From Dietzia natronolimnaea (lineage in GTDB: Bacteria > Actinomycetota > Actinomycetes > Mycobacteriales > Mycobacteriaceae), in the NCBI RefSeq assembly GCF_002289575.1, contig NZ_NTGA01000019.1, forward strand, positions 1 through 64,000: DNA of 64,000 bases, in the 5' to 3' direction. Both the position numbers and the translations under genes were made by a program. The notes under the pieces were generated by a model. It made no database searches. It was not told where the DNA came from and saw only the letters and a list, made by a program, of their open reading frames with translations. Shown here piece after piece: positions 51,300-58,729 of this stretch (position 1 is the stretch's first letter; every line of letters begins with the position of its first letter).

Positions 51300-52789
51300 G
51301 GTGAGGCGTCGGGCGGGGCCGGGCTCGCGTACCGCTGGAGTCCCGGACGCTCGGCGTAGGGATCGGTGACGACGACGAGGAGGTCGGAGAACGGCCCGAG
51401 ATCACCCGCCGTCGCCGCGTCCAGGGCCTCCTCCACCAGGTGGTTGCGCGGGATGTACACGGGATTCGCGGCCGCCATCACCTCGACAGAGGGATCCAAC
51501 GCGCGCCAGCTCGCGAGCCATCCGTCCGCCAACTCCCCCACCAGCTCCCGCACCGCCGAGGTGTCGCCCCCCGCGGCCGGGATGAGCGCGCGGAAGAACG
51601 ATGTGAAGTCGACCCGGGTCGCGGTGAGCAACCGCGAGAGTTCCTCCAGCAGCGGCTCGACCGGATCCGATTCGCCCTCGTCCGATTCGCCCGCGTCCGA
51701 CGCGGCCGCCCCCGACGCGGCCGCCTCCGACTCGGATCGGCCCGGCGCAGCGGGAAGTCCCAGCTTGCGGCGCATCCCGGCGGTCCACGCCTCCTGATAG
51801 CGAGCGGGGAACGTGACCAGAGAGGCCGTCAGCGTCTCGACGGCCGCGTTCTCGTCGTCGTCGACCAACGGGACCAGCGTCTCGGCGAACCTCGCAAGGT
51901 TCCACTGCATGATGGGCGGCTGGTTTCCGTAGGCGTAGCGACCCTGGGTGTCTATCGAACTGAACACGGTGGCGGGGTCGAAGGCCTCCATGAACGCGCA
52001 GGGGCCGTAATCGATGGTCTCGCCGGAGATCGTGGTGTTGTCCGTGTTCATCACCCCGTGGATGAACCCCAGCAGCATCCACTGCGCCACCAGGGAGGCC
52101 TGGGCGTCGAGGACCGCCTCGAACAGACCGAGATACCGGTTCTCTGCCTCCGCCGCCTGCGGATGGTGGCGCGTGATGGCGTGGTCGGCCAGCCTGCGCA
52201 CCAGGTCGAGGTCCCCGGTGGAGCGCGCGAACTGGAAGGTACCCACCCGCAGATGACTGGCTGCAACCCGGGCGAGCACGGCGCCCGGAAGGGGTTGATC
52301 GCGGTGCACGGCCACCCCGGTGCCGACCACCGCGAGCGCCCGCGTGGTGGGCACACCCAGCGCGTGCATGGCCTCGCTGACGAGGAACTCGCGGAGCATC
52401 GGCCCCACGGCCGCCAACCCGTCGCCACCCCTGGCGAACGGCGTCCGCCCGGAACCCTTGAGGTGGAGGTCGCGCCCGTCCGCCAACTCGCCCATCAGCA
52501 GGGCCCGCCCGTCGCCGAGCCGTGGGGAGTATCCGCCGAACTGGTGTCCCGCGTACGCCTGCGCGACCGGGGTGGCGCCGGCGGGGACGTGCGTGCCGGT
52601 CAGCAGTCGTAGTCCCTCCTCCGACCGGAGGTAGGCGGGATCGATGCCCAGATCGTCGGCCAGCGGGTCGTTGAGGGCGAGTAGTCGCGGGGTCGGGGCC
52701 TCGGCCGCCGTCCACGGCACGCCGAGATCGGGAAAGCCGCGGGCGAAATCGTCGCCGAGCCGCACTCCGGACCGCTCCTGGGAAGTCAT
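51275..52789 (-). CDS. selO: protein adenylyltransferase SelO (YdiU/UPF0061)
   Basis: Pseudokinase-fold enzyme that transfers AMP to protein Ser/Thr/Tyr. The 504-residue protein has the family blocks [50 protein letters not shown] (active-site DN) and SIDYGP-like [10 protein letters not shown]. The C-terminus FCGT keeps the conserved Cys that is selenocysteine in animals. An acidic SES/GES low-complexity insert lies at about residues 355-380. It starts four bases after the K+ channel stop. Confidence 0.92.
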   Translation of the reverse strand: MTSQERSGVRLGDDFARGFPDLGVPWTAAEAPTPRLLALNDPLADDLGIDPAYLRSEEGLRLLTGTHVPAGATPVAQAYAGHQFGGYSPRLGDGRALLMGELADGRDLHLKGSGRTPFARGGDGLAAVGPMLREFLVSEAMHALGVPTTRALAVVGTGVAVHRDQPLPGAVLARVAASHLRVGTFQFARSTGDLDLVRRLADHAITRHHPQAAEAENRYLGLFEAVLDAQASLVAQWMLLGFIHGVMNTDNTTISGETIDYGPCAFMEAFDPATVFSSIDTQGRYAYGNQPPIMQWNLARFAETLVPLVDDDENAAVETLTASLVTFPARYQEAWTAGMRRKLGLPAAPGRSESEAAASGAAASDAGESDEGESDPVEPLLEELSRLLTATRVDFTSFFRALIPAAGGDTSAVRELVGELADGWLASWRALDPSVEVMAAANPVYIPRNHLVEEALDAATAGDLGPFSDLLVVVTDPYAERPGLQRYASPAPPDASPHVTFCGT

Positions 52790-52793
52790 ACCG

Positions 52794-53558
52794 TCAACGG
52801 TACGGCTCCGTCGCGGGGTGGTCGGTCCGTCCACTCCCGCCCTCCGTGACGGCACCGAGCCGTGCGAGATCCCCCCGCAGTGCCGCGATGTCCGCCGACA
52901 ACCGGCTGACCTGAGCCTGCGTCGCGGACTGGTTGACCTCGTCCTGCTCGCTGACCCGGTCCACGATCCACGAGGCGAGCGTGGCCGTGACGACGCCCAG
53001 CAAGGCGATCCCGGCGAGCATCAGTCCCGTCGCGATCACCCGGCCCGTCGGGGTCACCGGCGCGATGTCCCCGTACCCGACCGTCGTGACGGTCACGACC
53101 GCCCACCACAACGCCTGACCGTAGGTCTCGATCGTCGCGCCGGGGGCCCCGCGCTCGGCGTCCAGAATCGCCAGGGAGGACACGACCAACAGGACCGAGG
53201 TCGATCCCGCGGCGTACGCGATCACCTGGCCGCGCACGGCCGTCCCCGCCGAGCGGTGCATGACGTTCAGCAGCATCACCAGCCGGAGCAGTCGCAGCGG
53301 CCGGAGCATCGGCAGGGCGATCACCACCAGCTCGTACCAGTGCGTGAACAGCCACCGGCCTCGTGGTCTCGCCAACGCCAGGCGCACGCAGAAGTCCACC
53401 GCGAAGAGCACCCAGGTCCCCACCATCACTATCTCGACGGCCACGCCCCCTGTGCCCTCCGGGTTCACCAGGACCGAGACCGCGTAGGCGACGAGGAAGA
53501 CCAGCGCCGCGCCGATCAACGGCCATTCCGTCAGTTCCGCCCACCGTTTCTCCGTCAC
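52794..53558 (-). CDS. voltage-gated-type potassium channel
   Basis: Ion channel of 254 residues with six membrane segments. S4-like arginines are in [19 protein letters not shown] and the selectivity filter TVGYGD is in [16 protein letters not shown] short C-terminal coiled coil ([19 protein letters not shown]) would help tetramer assembly. GTG 53558 follows GAGAG; an upstream ATG is less likely. It is divergent from the GltS-type symporter gene, with about 200 bases between them, and shares a transcript with selO. Confidence 0.88.
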   Translation of the reverse strand: MTEKRWAELTEWPLIGAALVFLVAYAVSVLVNPEGTGGVAVEIVMVGTWVLFAVDFCVRLALARPRGRWLFTHWYELVVIALPMLRPLRLLRLVMLLNVMHRSAGTAVRGQVIAYAAGSTSVLLVVSSLAILDAERGAPGATIETYGQALWWAVVTVTTVGYGDIAPVTPTGRVIATGLMLAGIALLGVVTATLASWIVDRVSEQDEVNQSATQAQVSRLSADIAALRGDLARLGAVTEGGSGRTDHPATEPYR

Positions 53559-53755
53559 CTCTCGATGATGACCGACTCCGGGGGACGAAGGCGGGGAACG
53601 TGACGGCATGGTTACCGATCAGCGGTTCAGGTTCATTTGAGGGGTGCCACCGCGTACATTCCTCACCACCGAGGAGTCGCCCTGTGAATCGCCAGATGTA
53701 GAGAAACGGGGCGGCCTCCGCGCCATGCATCACCGACCGGAACCGAGGTAGCCCT

Positions 53756-55225
53756 ATGACGGCCAACGCGGTGGGACTCGCCCTGCTCATCCTGGGACTG
53801 GCACTGCTGATCGGCAAGATCATCCGCGTCAAGGTGGGGATAGTCCAGTCACTGTTCCTCCCCAGTTCGATCGTCGCCGGAGCGCTGCTCCTCCTGCTGG
53901 GCCCCGAGGTACTGGGCCGGTTCGCAGGACCTTGGGGGGAGAACGGACTGTTCACGGAGCCCATGGTCGAGGTGTGGTCCTCGCTGCCGGGACTGCTGAT
54001 CAGCGTCATCTTCGCTACCATGTTCCTCGGCCACAAACTCCCGACCGCCAAGCGGGCCGTCAAGCTCGTCGGCCCCCAGCTCTCGCTCGGTGTGTCCCTC
54101 GCCTCCGGCCAGTACGTGGTGGGCCTGCTGCTGGCCGCGCTGATCCTCGTCCCGACGTTGGCGGTGGCACCGATGACCGGTGCGCTCATCGAGATCGGGT
54201 TCGAAGGCGGTCACGGTACCGCTGCGGGGATGCGGCCGGTCTTCGACGAGTTGGGCTTCGGCGAGGGCGCCGACCTCGCGGTCGGCCTGGCCACCGTGGG
54301 CATCGTGGGCGGGATCATCGTCGGGATCGGGTTGATCAACTGGGCCGTACGCACCGGACGGACGGAACTCGTCACCGGGAGCGCCAAGATGTCCATCGAG
54401 GAGCAGAAGGGCCTCTTCCGGGAGGACGAGTACTACTCCGCCGGCAAGATGACGTCCCGCCCGTCCTCGGTCGAGCCGCTGTCGCTCCACATCGCGATCG
54501 TCACCGTGGCGATCCTCGTCGGCCTCGTGATCCTGGAGGGTCTGCGCTGGATCGAGCAGGCCACCTACGCGTCGGTCATGCTCGACGACAACACGCCGTT
54601 GGAGATCTTCGCCTACGTCCCCCTCTTCCCCATCGCCCTCCTCGGTGGCGTGATCGTGCAGTTCGTGGCCACCAAGGCCGGGTTCGCGCACGTGATCGAC
54701 GCCCAGATCATGTTGCGGATCCAGGGATGGGCGCTCGACTTCCTCATCGTCGCCGCCATCGCCACCCTGTCCCTCCAGGCGATCGGAGAGAACATCGGTG
54801 TCTTCGTGATCCTGGCGGTCGCGGGGATCGTGTTCAACGTCGCCGTCTTCCTGTGGCTGGCGCCGCGGATCATCGGTCGCTACTGGTTCGAGCGCGGTAT
54901 CGGTGACTTCGGCCAGTCGATGGGCGTCACCGCCACGGGCCTCATCCTCATGCGGGTGGTCGACCCCCAGGCGGAGAGCCCCGCGTTCGAGGCGTTCGGC
55001 TACAAGCAGCTGGTCTTCGAACCGTTCTTCGGCGGTGGCCTCGTCACGGCGATGGCGGTCCCGATCATCTTCCTCACCGGGGTGTGGCCCCTGTTCTTCG
55101 TGATGCTCGCGGTCTTCCTCGTGGCGGTGCTATCCGGCTTGTTCTACTTCCGCCCCAGGGAGATGCGGGACCGGGCCGAGTGGGAGAAGGAGAAATCCGA
55201 GGGGCGCGAGCCCGCGCGGGAGTAG
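53756..55225 (+). CDS. gltS: sodium/glutamate symporter (GltS-family)
   Basis: Membrane protein of 489 residues with about twelve segments. The hairpin motif IGFEGGHGTAAGM is the GltS family hallmark, and a related loop occurs in the second half (FEPFFGGGLVTAMAVP). FLPSSIVAGALLLLLGP at the N-terminus is also conserved. It is longer than E. coli GltS (about 400), with a central hydrophilic loop (residues 210-245) and a charged tail. Substrate may be glutamate or another dicarboxylate. Confidence 0.85.
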   Translation: MTANAVGLALLILGLALLIGKIIRVKVGIVQSLFLPSSIVAGALLLLLGPEVLGRFAGPWGENGLFTEPMVEVWSSLPGLLISVIFATMFLGHKLPTAKRAVKLVGPQLSLGVSLASGQYVVGLLLAALILVPTLAVAPMTGALIEIGFEGGHGTAAGMRPVFDELGFGEGADLAVGLATVGIVGGIIVGIGLINWAVRTGRTELVTGSAKMSIEEQKGLFREDEYYSAGKMTSRPSSVEPLSLHIAIVTVAILVGLVILEGLRWIEQATYASVMLDDNTPLEIFAYVPLFPIALLGGVIVQFVATKAGFAHVIDAQIMLRIQGWALDFLIVAAIATLSLQAIGENIGVFVILAVAGIVFNVAVFLWLAPRIIGRYWFERGIGDFGQSMGVTATGLILMRVVDPQAESPAFEAFGYKQLVFEPFFGGGLVTAMAVPIIFLTGVWPLFFVMLAVFLVAVLSGLFYFRPREMRDRAEWEKEKSEGREPARE

Positions 55226-55321
55226 GTTCCCGGGTTGTCGACCCCTCGCGGGCAGCGGTGGTGACCTCTCACCGCCGGCCCTAGGCTCGGCGGCACCCGA
55301 CCCCCGCGAGGAGGATGCCCG

Positions 55322-55828
55322 GTGCCGCCACCCTCTACTGACCTCCGCACCGCCGACCCCCGGGTGAACCGGCGTCTGGTCCTGTCCGGGTTCCTCTTCG
55401 GTTGCGGGATCGCCGGTTCGGTGATCGATCTGTTCGTCTTTCACCTGCTCCTGCAGTGGCACCACTTCTACGACCTCTCCACCCCCAACGTCGCCCTCCT
55501 GGCGGACGGACTGTTCCACGGCGCCACCTGGCTCATCACCGTCTGGGGCCTGTTCATGCTGGGGGAGGTCAGGCACACGATGGTCGTCCCGTGGTGGCGG
55601 TGGTCCGGTGCGGTCCTCACCGGCGTCGGCGCGTTCCAGCTGTTCGACGGGATCGTCTTCCACAAGATCCTCCGGGTCCACCAGATCCGCTACGGCGTCG
55701 ACCTGTTCGTCTACGACCTGGTGTGGATCGCCTCGGCGGCTGCGCTCCTCCTGGCAGGACTGGTGATCCTGTGGCGGACCGCGGTTCCCCCGGAGCTGAC
55801 GCCGACCTCCCCACCTTCCCGGGACTGA
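55322..55828 (+). CDS. DUF2243 membrane protein
   Basis: Protein of 168 residues with four hydrophobic segments. The DUF2243 signature is the His-rich FHLLLQWHHFYDLS, then LADGLFHGATWLITVWGLF and LFDGIVFHKILRVHQIRYG. Histidines in membrane-adjacent positions suggest metal or haem binding, but no function is known. GTG 55322 follows GAGGAGG. The next gene, CtaG-like, begins five bases after its stop; the pair is common in actinobacteria. Confidence 0.87.
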   Translation: MPPPSTDLRTADPRVNRRLVLSGFLFGCGIAGSVIDLFVFHLLLQWHHFYDLSTPNVALLADGLFHGATWLITVWGLFMLGEVRHTMVVPWWRWSGAVLTGVGAFQLFDGIVFHKILRVHQIRYGVDLFVYDLVWIASAAALLLAGLVILWRTAVPPELTPTSPPSRD

Positions 55829-55833
55829 GCCCG

Positions 55834-56700
55834 GTGACCCACGACCACGCGCATCCCGAGCCCTCCTCCTGGCCGATGCCCGAGGCGCTCGGCGTGCTCC
55901 TGATCGCGATGGCGGCGGTCGCCTACCTGGTGGGCGTCCGTCGGCACCGGTCCCGAGGCCGGTGGCCCCGATATCGGACCGCGCTGTGGGTCACGGGGCT
56001 GATCTGCCTGGGGGCGGCATGGGTCGGTCCCCTCGCCTCCGCGGCGCACTCGGGATTCACCGCCCACATGGGAGTCCACCTGCTCCTGGGCATGCTGGCG
56101 CCGCTCCTTCTGGTGCTCGCGGCCCCGGTGACCCTCGCGCTGAGGACACTGCCCGCCCGGCACGCCCGGGTCGTCTCGCGGGTGCTGCGGTCCCCGCCGG
56201 TGCGGGTGCTCACCCATCCCGTCGTTGCCGCCGTACTCAATGCGGGGGGCCTGTGGGTTCTCTACACCACCGACCTCTTCGCGCTCATGCACGAGTCACA
56301 CGCGGTCCACGTCCTCGTCCACCTGCACGTGTTCCTCGCCGGCCTGGTGTTCACCGTGGCGATGATCGGGCCGGACCCGAACCCGCACCGTGCGAGCTTC
56401 CGGACCCGTGCGGTGGTGCTGGTGTTGTTCATCGCCGCCCATTCGATTCTCGGCAGGTGGCTGTACGGGCATCCCCCGGTCGGTGTCGACCCGGCGGACG
56501 CCAGGGTGGGGGCCCAGCTCATGTTCTACGGCGGTGAGGTCATCGACCTCGCGCTCATCGTCCTGCTCTTCACAGGCTGGTACCCGGGATCCCGAGGCCG
56601 CGGCCGGTATCTCCCCCGTAATCCCTCTCTCACCACCGTCCACGATCACCCCGCCGGCCAGGCCGGCGGTTCCCGACACACCGAGGAGACGACCCCATGA
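55834..56700 (+). CDS. CtaG/caa3-type cytochrome c oxidase assembly protein
   Basis: Membrane protein of 288 residues with about seven segments. Conserved His-rich features are SGFTAHMGVHLLLGMLAPLLL, THPVVAAVLNAGGLWVLYTTDLF and VHVLVHLHVFLAGLVF. The family is linked to copper delivery to cytochrome oxidase. GTG 55834 starts it, and the stop overlaps the next ATG as ATGA. A His/Gly-rich tail ends the protein. Confidence 0.86.
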   Translation: MTHDHAHPEPSSWPMPEALGVLLIAMAAVAYLVGVRRHRSRGRWPRYRTALWVTGLICLGAAWVGPLASAAHSGFTAHMGVHLLLGMLAPLLLVLAAPVTLALRTLPARHARVVSRVLRSPPVRVLTHPVVAAVLNAGGLWVLYTTDLFALMHESHAVHVLVHLHVFLAGLVFTVAMIGPDPNPHRASFRTRAVVLVLFIAAHSILGRWLYGHPPVGVDPADARVGAQLMFYGGEVIDLALIVLLFTGWYPGSRGRGRYLPRNPSLTTVHDHPAGQAGGSRHTEETTP

Positions 56701-57035
56701 GCGACAACCGTGCACTGCATATCGCCCGAGCAGCCGAGTAGAACCACCTCATGCACTTCGGCACCGGAGCCGCGCTCGGCGCTCTCCGCGGGGTCTGGGC
56801 GGCCACGGGGATCCGTGGGGCGTACGCGACCGCCTGGCACACGGTCATCCGGCTGGGCTTCGATCAGACCGTGGAGAACGCGACAGGGGTCGGGGCGCCG
56901 CCCACCAGCTGGCCCCTGCGGGAACAGGCGGTGGACGTGGCACACAAGGCGGTCTACGCGGCGATCACCGGCGCCGTATCCGAGCGCGCCGTCGCTCCCT
57001 CACTTCGTCCCTCGCGAGGCCGCACGAGCCACTAA
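56697..57035 (+). pseudogene. small membrane-type protein interrupted by an in-frame TAG
   Basis: A good start exists: GAGGAG upstream and ATG 56697 overlapping the CtaG-like stop. After 14 codons (MSDNRALHIARAAE) TAG occurs at 56739-56741. The same frame then continues NHLMHFGTGAALGALRGVW and runs to TAA at 57033-57035, 113 codons in total. The downstream part could restart at ATG 56751, but that has no ribosome site. The product, small and Gly/Ala-rich, is not recognised. A CAG to TAG change would explain the break. Confidence 0.65.
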
Positions 57036-57078
57036 AGTGGAGGAGAAGGACACTTTCAGACCCTCTCCAGGAGGACCC

Positions 57079-57294
57079 ATGCAGAAGAAGTCGTGGAGCG
57101 AGCTGTCCGACGGTCAGAAGGCCGCCATCCTGACCCTGATGTCCGTGCAGGTGTCGCTGGCGGTCACCGCGTGGACCGATCTGGCCTTCCGACCGGCCGA
57201 GCAGGTGCGCGGCAGCAAGGGCATGTGGGCCGCAATCATCGCGGTCAACTTCATCGGCCCCGTCCTGTACTTCTTGAGGGGGCGGCAGAGATGA
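57079..57294 (+). CDS. small membrane protein (PLDc_N-like)
   Basis: Protein of 71 residues with two hydrophobic helices. SVQVSLAVTAWTDLAFRP and VNFIGPVLYFLRGR match the pattern of phospholipase-D N-terminal-type short proteins (PLDc_N). AGGAGGA precedes ATG 57079. Its stop overlaps the next gene as ATGA. Function unknown; it is probably an accessory of the DUF2243-CtaG operon. Confidence 0.72.
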   Translation: MQKKSWSELSDGQKAAILTLMSVQVSLAVTAWTDLAFRPAEQVRGSKGMWAAIIAVNFIGPVLYFLRGRQR

Positions 57295-57581
57295 CCTCCA
57301 GGCGACGGGCGGGGCTTGCCGCCGGTGTCCTCCTCGTCGTCGTCCTGACCCTCGGCGCGTGCGCCGCAGGGCCCAACGTCGACGTCTCCCCGCAGGGGCT
57401 CGGCTTCTGGTGGGGACTGTGGCACGGGCTCATCCTCCCGGTGACCTTCATCATCTCCCTCTTCACCGACACCGTGACCATCTACGAGGTGAACAACAAC
57501 GGCAACTGGTACGACTTCGGCTTCGTCTTAGGAATCGCGTTGTTCTCCGGTCCCGCGATGGCGGGTTCGCGGCGCCGTTGA
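57291..57581 (+). CDS. small putative lipoprotein/membrane protein
   Basis: Protein of 96 residues. The N-terminus RRRAGLAAGVLLVVVLTLGAC ends in lipobox LGAC (Cys24). A hydrophobic stretch WWGLWHGLILPVTFIISLF and a C-terminal LGIALFSGPAMAGSRRR follow. ATG 57291 overlaps the preceding stop. Related short proteins with the YEVNNNGNWYDFGF block are common in actinobacteria, without known function. The 3' end overlaps the convergent small gene by 54 bases. Confidence 0.75.
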   Translation: MTSRRRAGLAAGVLLVVVLTLGACAAGPNVDVSPQGLGFWWGLWHGLILPVTFIISLFTDTVTIYEVNNNGNWYDFGFVLGIALFSGPAMAGSRRR

Positions 57582-57791
57582 CGTCCGGCACCGACTCGAC
57601 AGGCGTCCCAGCCACGTGGTGGCTCCCCGACAGGCTCCCCGACCGGTTCCCAGCCCCGCGTCCGGGTCGCGGTCGCTTTCACGGTCCCGGTCGCGGTCGC
57701 GGAGGATCTCCGCCAGGCGGTCCTCGTCCAACCCCGACCACGCGACGTAGTCGGCCCACTCGTTGTCGGTCATGGTGGCGTTCCCGGTCAT
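57528..57791 (-). CDS. small protein with Asp-Arg repeat region
   Basis: Predicted 87-residue protein. The support is its ATG 57791 overlapping the stop of the 37-residue gene upstream (ATGA). The first 30 residues (MTDNEWADYVAWSGLDEDRL) look globular and acidic; then RDRDRDRESDRDPD is encoded by near-hexameric GACCGC repeats; the tail is of odd composition. It is not recognised. The true end could be earlier if a frameshift occurred in the repeat. Confidence 0.5.
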   Translation of the reverse strand: MTGNATMTDNEWADYVAWSGLDEDRLAEILRDRDRDRESDRDPDAGLGTGRGACRGATTWLGRLSSRCRTSTAPRTRHRGTGEQRDS

Positions 57792-57901
57792 GAGGCGGGC
57801 AGGTCGAAGATCAGGACGGCCACTCGCCCCAGGAGGTCGATCGCTGCGGAACCCGTGGTGGTGATCTCGCCGATGACGATGGGCAGGGGGATGCTGAACA
57901 T
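57788..57901 (-). CDS. 37-residue hydrophobic peptide gene
   Basis: MFSIPLPIVIGEITTTGSAA begins a 37-residue, strongly hydrophobic peptide. The frame has GAGGAG seven bases upstream of ATG 57901, lies three bases after the LAXTG gene stop, and overlaps the next gene by four bases. This arrangement makes it a likely real gene despite its size. Function unknown; it might associate with the surface protein or the sortase machinery. Confidence 0.6.
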   Translation of the reverse strand: MFSIPLPIVIGEITTTGSAAIDLLGRVAVLIFDLPAS

Positions 57902-57903
57902 GA

Positions 57904-58401
57904 TCACTCCTCGGTGGTGTCGGGGATGCTGCTGCGCTTGCGTCGGGCCAGGCCCAGGGCCAGGGCGCCGCCGAGGATCATGACCGCCGCCGCTCCGGTC
58001 AGCCAGGTCACGTCCGCGCCGGTGTTCGCGAGCGCGCCTCCGGCGGTCGCCGTGCGGGGAGCCGGGACACCGGGCCCACCCGCGTGTCCAACCTTCGTCG
58101 CCGTCCCCGGCCCTGTGGGGTCGGCGGGGGTCGACGGATCGGTGGCGTACGGATATGCCACCGCGTCGACAGGTCCGCGAGCCCCGACCCGCACGTCCAG
58201 CGCCGCCGGAGCCGGACGAACTACCACCGGACTGGAACCCGGTGTCTCCGGCGCGGGCGCCGGGGAGGTTGCTCGGGCCGACACCATGGGGGCGAGAACA
58301 AGCGTGGAGGTCACGAGAGCGATGACGGCACACAGCACCGCCAGCGCTGTAGAGGTGCCCGCCTCATCTCCGTCCCGATACGGGGGCGTCAGACGCCTCA
58401 T
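57904..58401 (-). CDS. LAXTG-motif cell-wall-anchored surface protein
   Basis: Protein of 165 residues. An N-terminal hydrophobic signal (residues 18-43) precedes a Pro/Ala/Thr-rich extended region, then LANTG at about residue 126, a hydrophobic helix (WLTGAAAVMILGGALALGL) and a positive tail RRKRSS. This is a sortase sorting signal; LAXTG is the form used by class E sortases of high-GC actinobacteria. GGAAGGA precedes ATG 58401. It heads a three-gene operon. The 328 bases upstream (58402-58729) hold no gene. Confidence 0.8.
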   Translation of the reverse strand: MRRLTPPYRDGDEAGTSTALAVLCAVIALVTSTLVLAPMVSARATSPAPAPETPGSSPVVVRPAPAALDVRVGARGPVDAVAYPYATDPSTPADPTGPGTATKVGHAGGPGVPAPRTATAGGALANTGADVTWLTGAAAVMILGGALALGLARRKRSSIPDTTEE

Positions 58402-58617
58402 GGGTGGTCCTTCCGAAGACAGAGCCCGTCACCACACCGGGCCCGCACGCACACGGTCCCAGCTGAGGGCCCCCTCGGGAGAGTTGCCCGCGCGGGCGGG
58501 TGGGGAGTCCCGGAGACGGATCCGGCCCGGCCGACAGCGACGGTGATCACGGTCGCGCGATTCGATCAACATCGACGCTAGCTCCCATTGGGGACGAATC
58601 ACCTATCTCGCTGCCCT

Positions 58618-58633
58618 TTTCACCCGGGTGAAA
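58618..58633. promoter_or_regulatory. 16-base palindrome in the regulatory gap
   Basis: TTTCACCCGGGTGAAA is a perfect palindrome between the LAXTG operon start and the end of the LuxR-type regulator gene, about 220 bases upstream of the LAXTG protein start. It may be an operator for an unknown regulator. No T-run makes it a terminator. Confidence 0.5.
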
Positions 58634-58729
58634 CCACGGGCGAAAGCGGTGATGAGCGGACTATCGCAGGCTTCTGCCCGGACGCACCGAGGGCCCCAGG
58701 TTGAGGTGTACGACCATCCTGCTCAGCGG

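Noticed and set aside
58588-58600. MalT-box-like GGGGACGAAT upstream of the LAXTG operon
   Set aside because: It differs from the enterobacterial MalT consensus and occurs once. LAL regulators of actinobacteria do not share that site, so there is no basis for a call.
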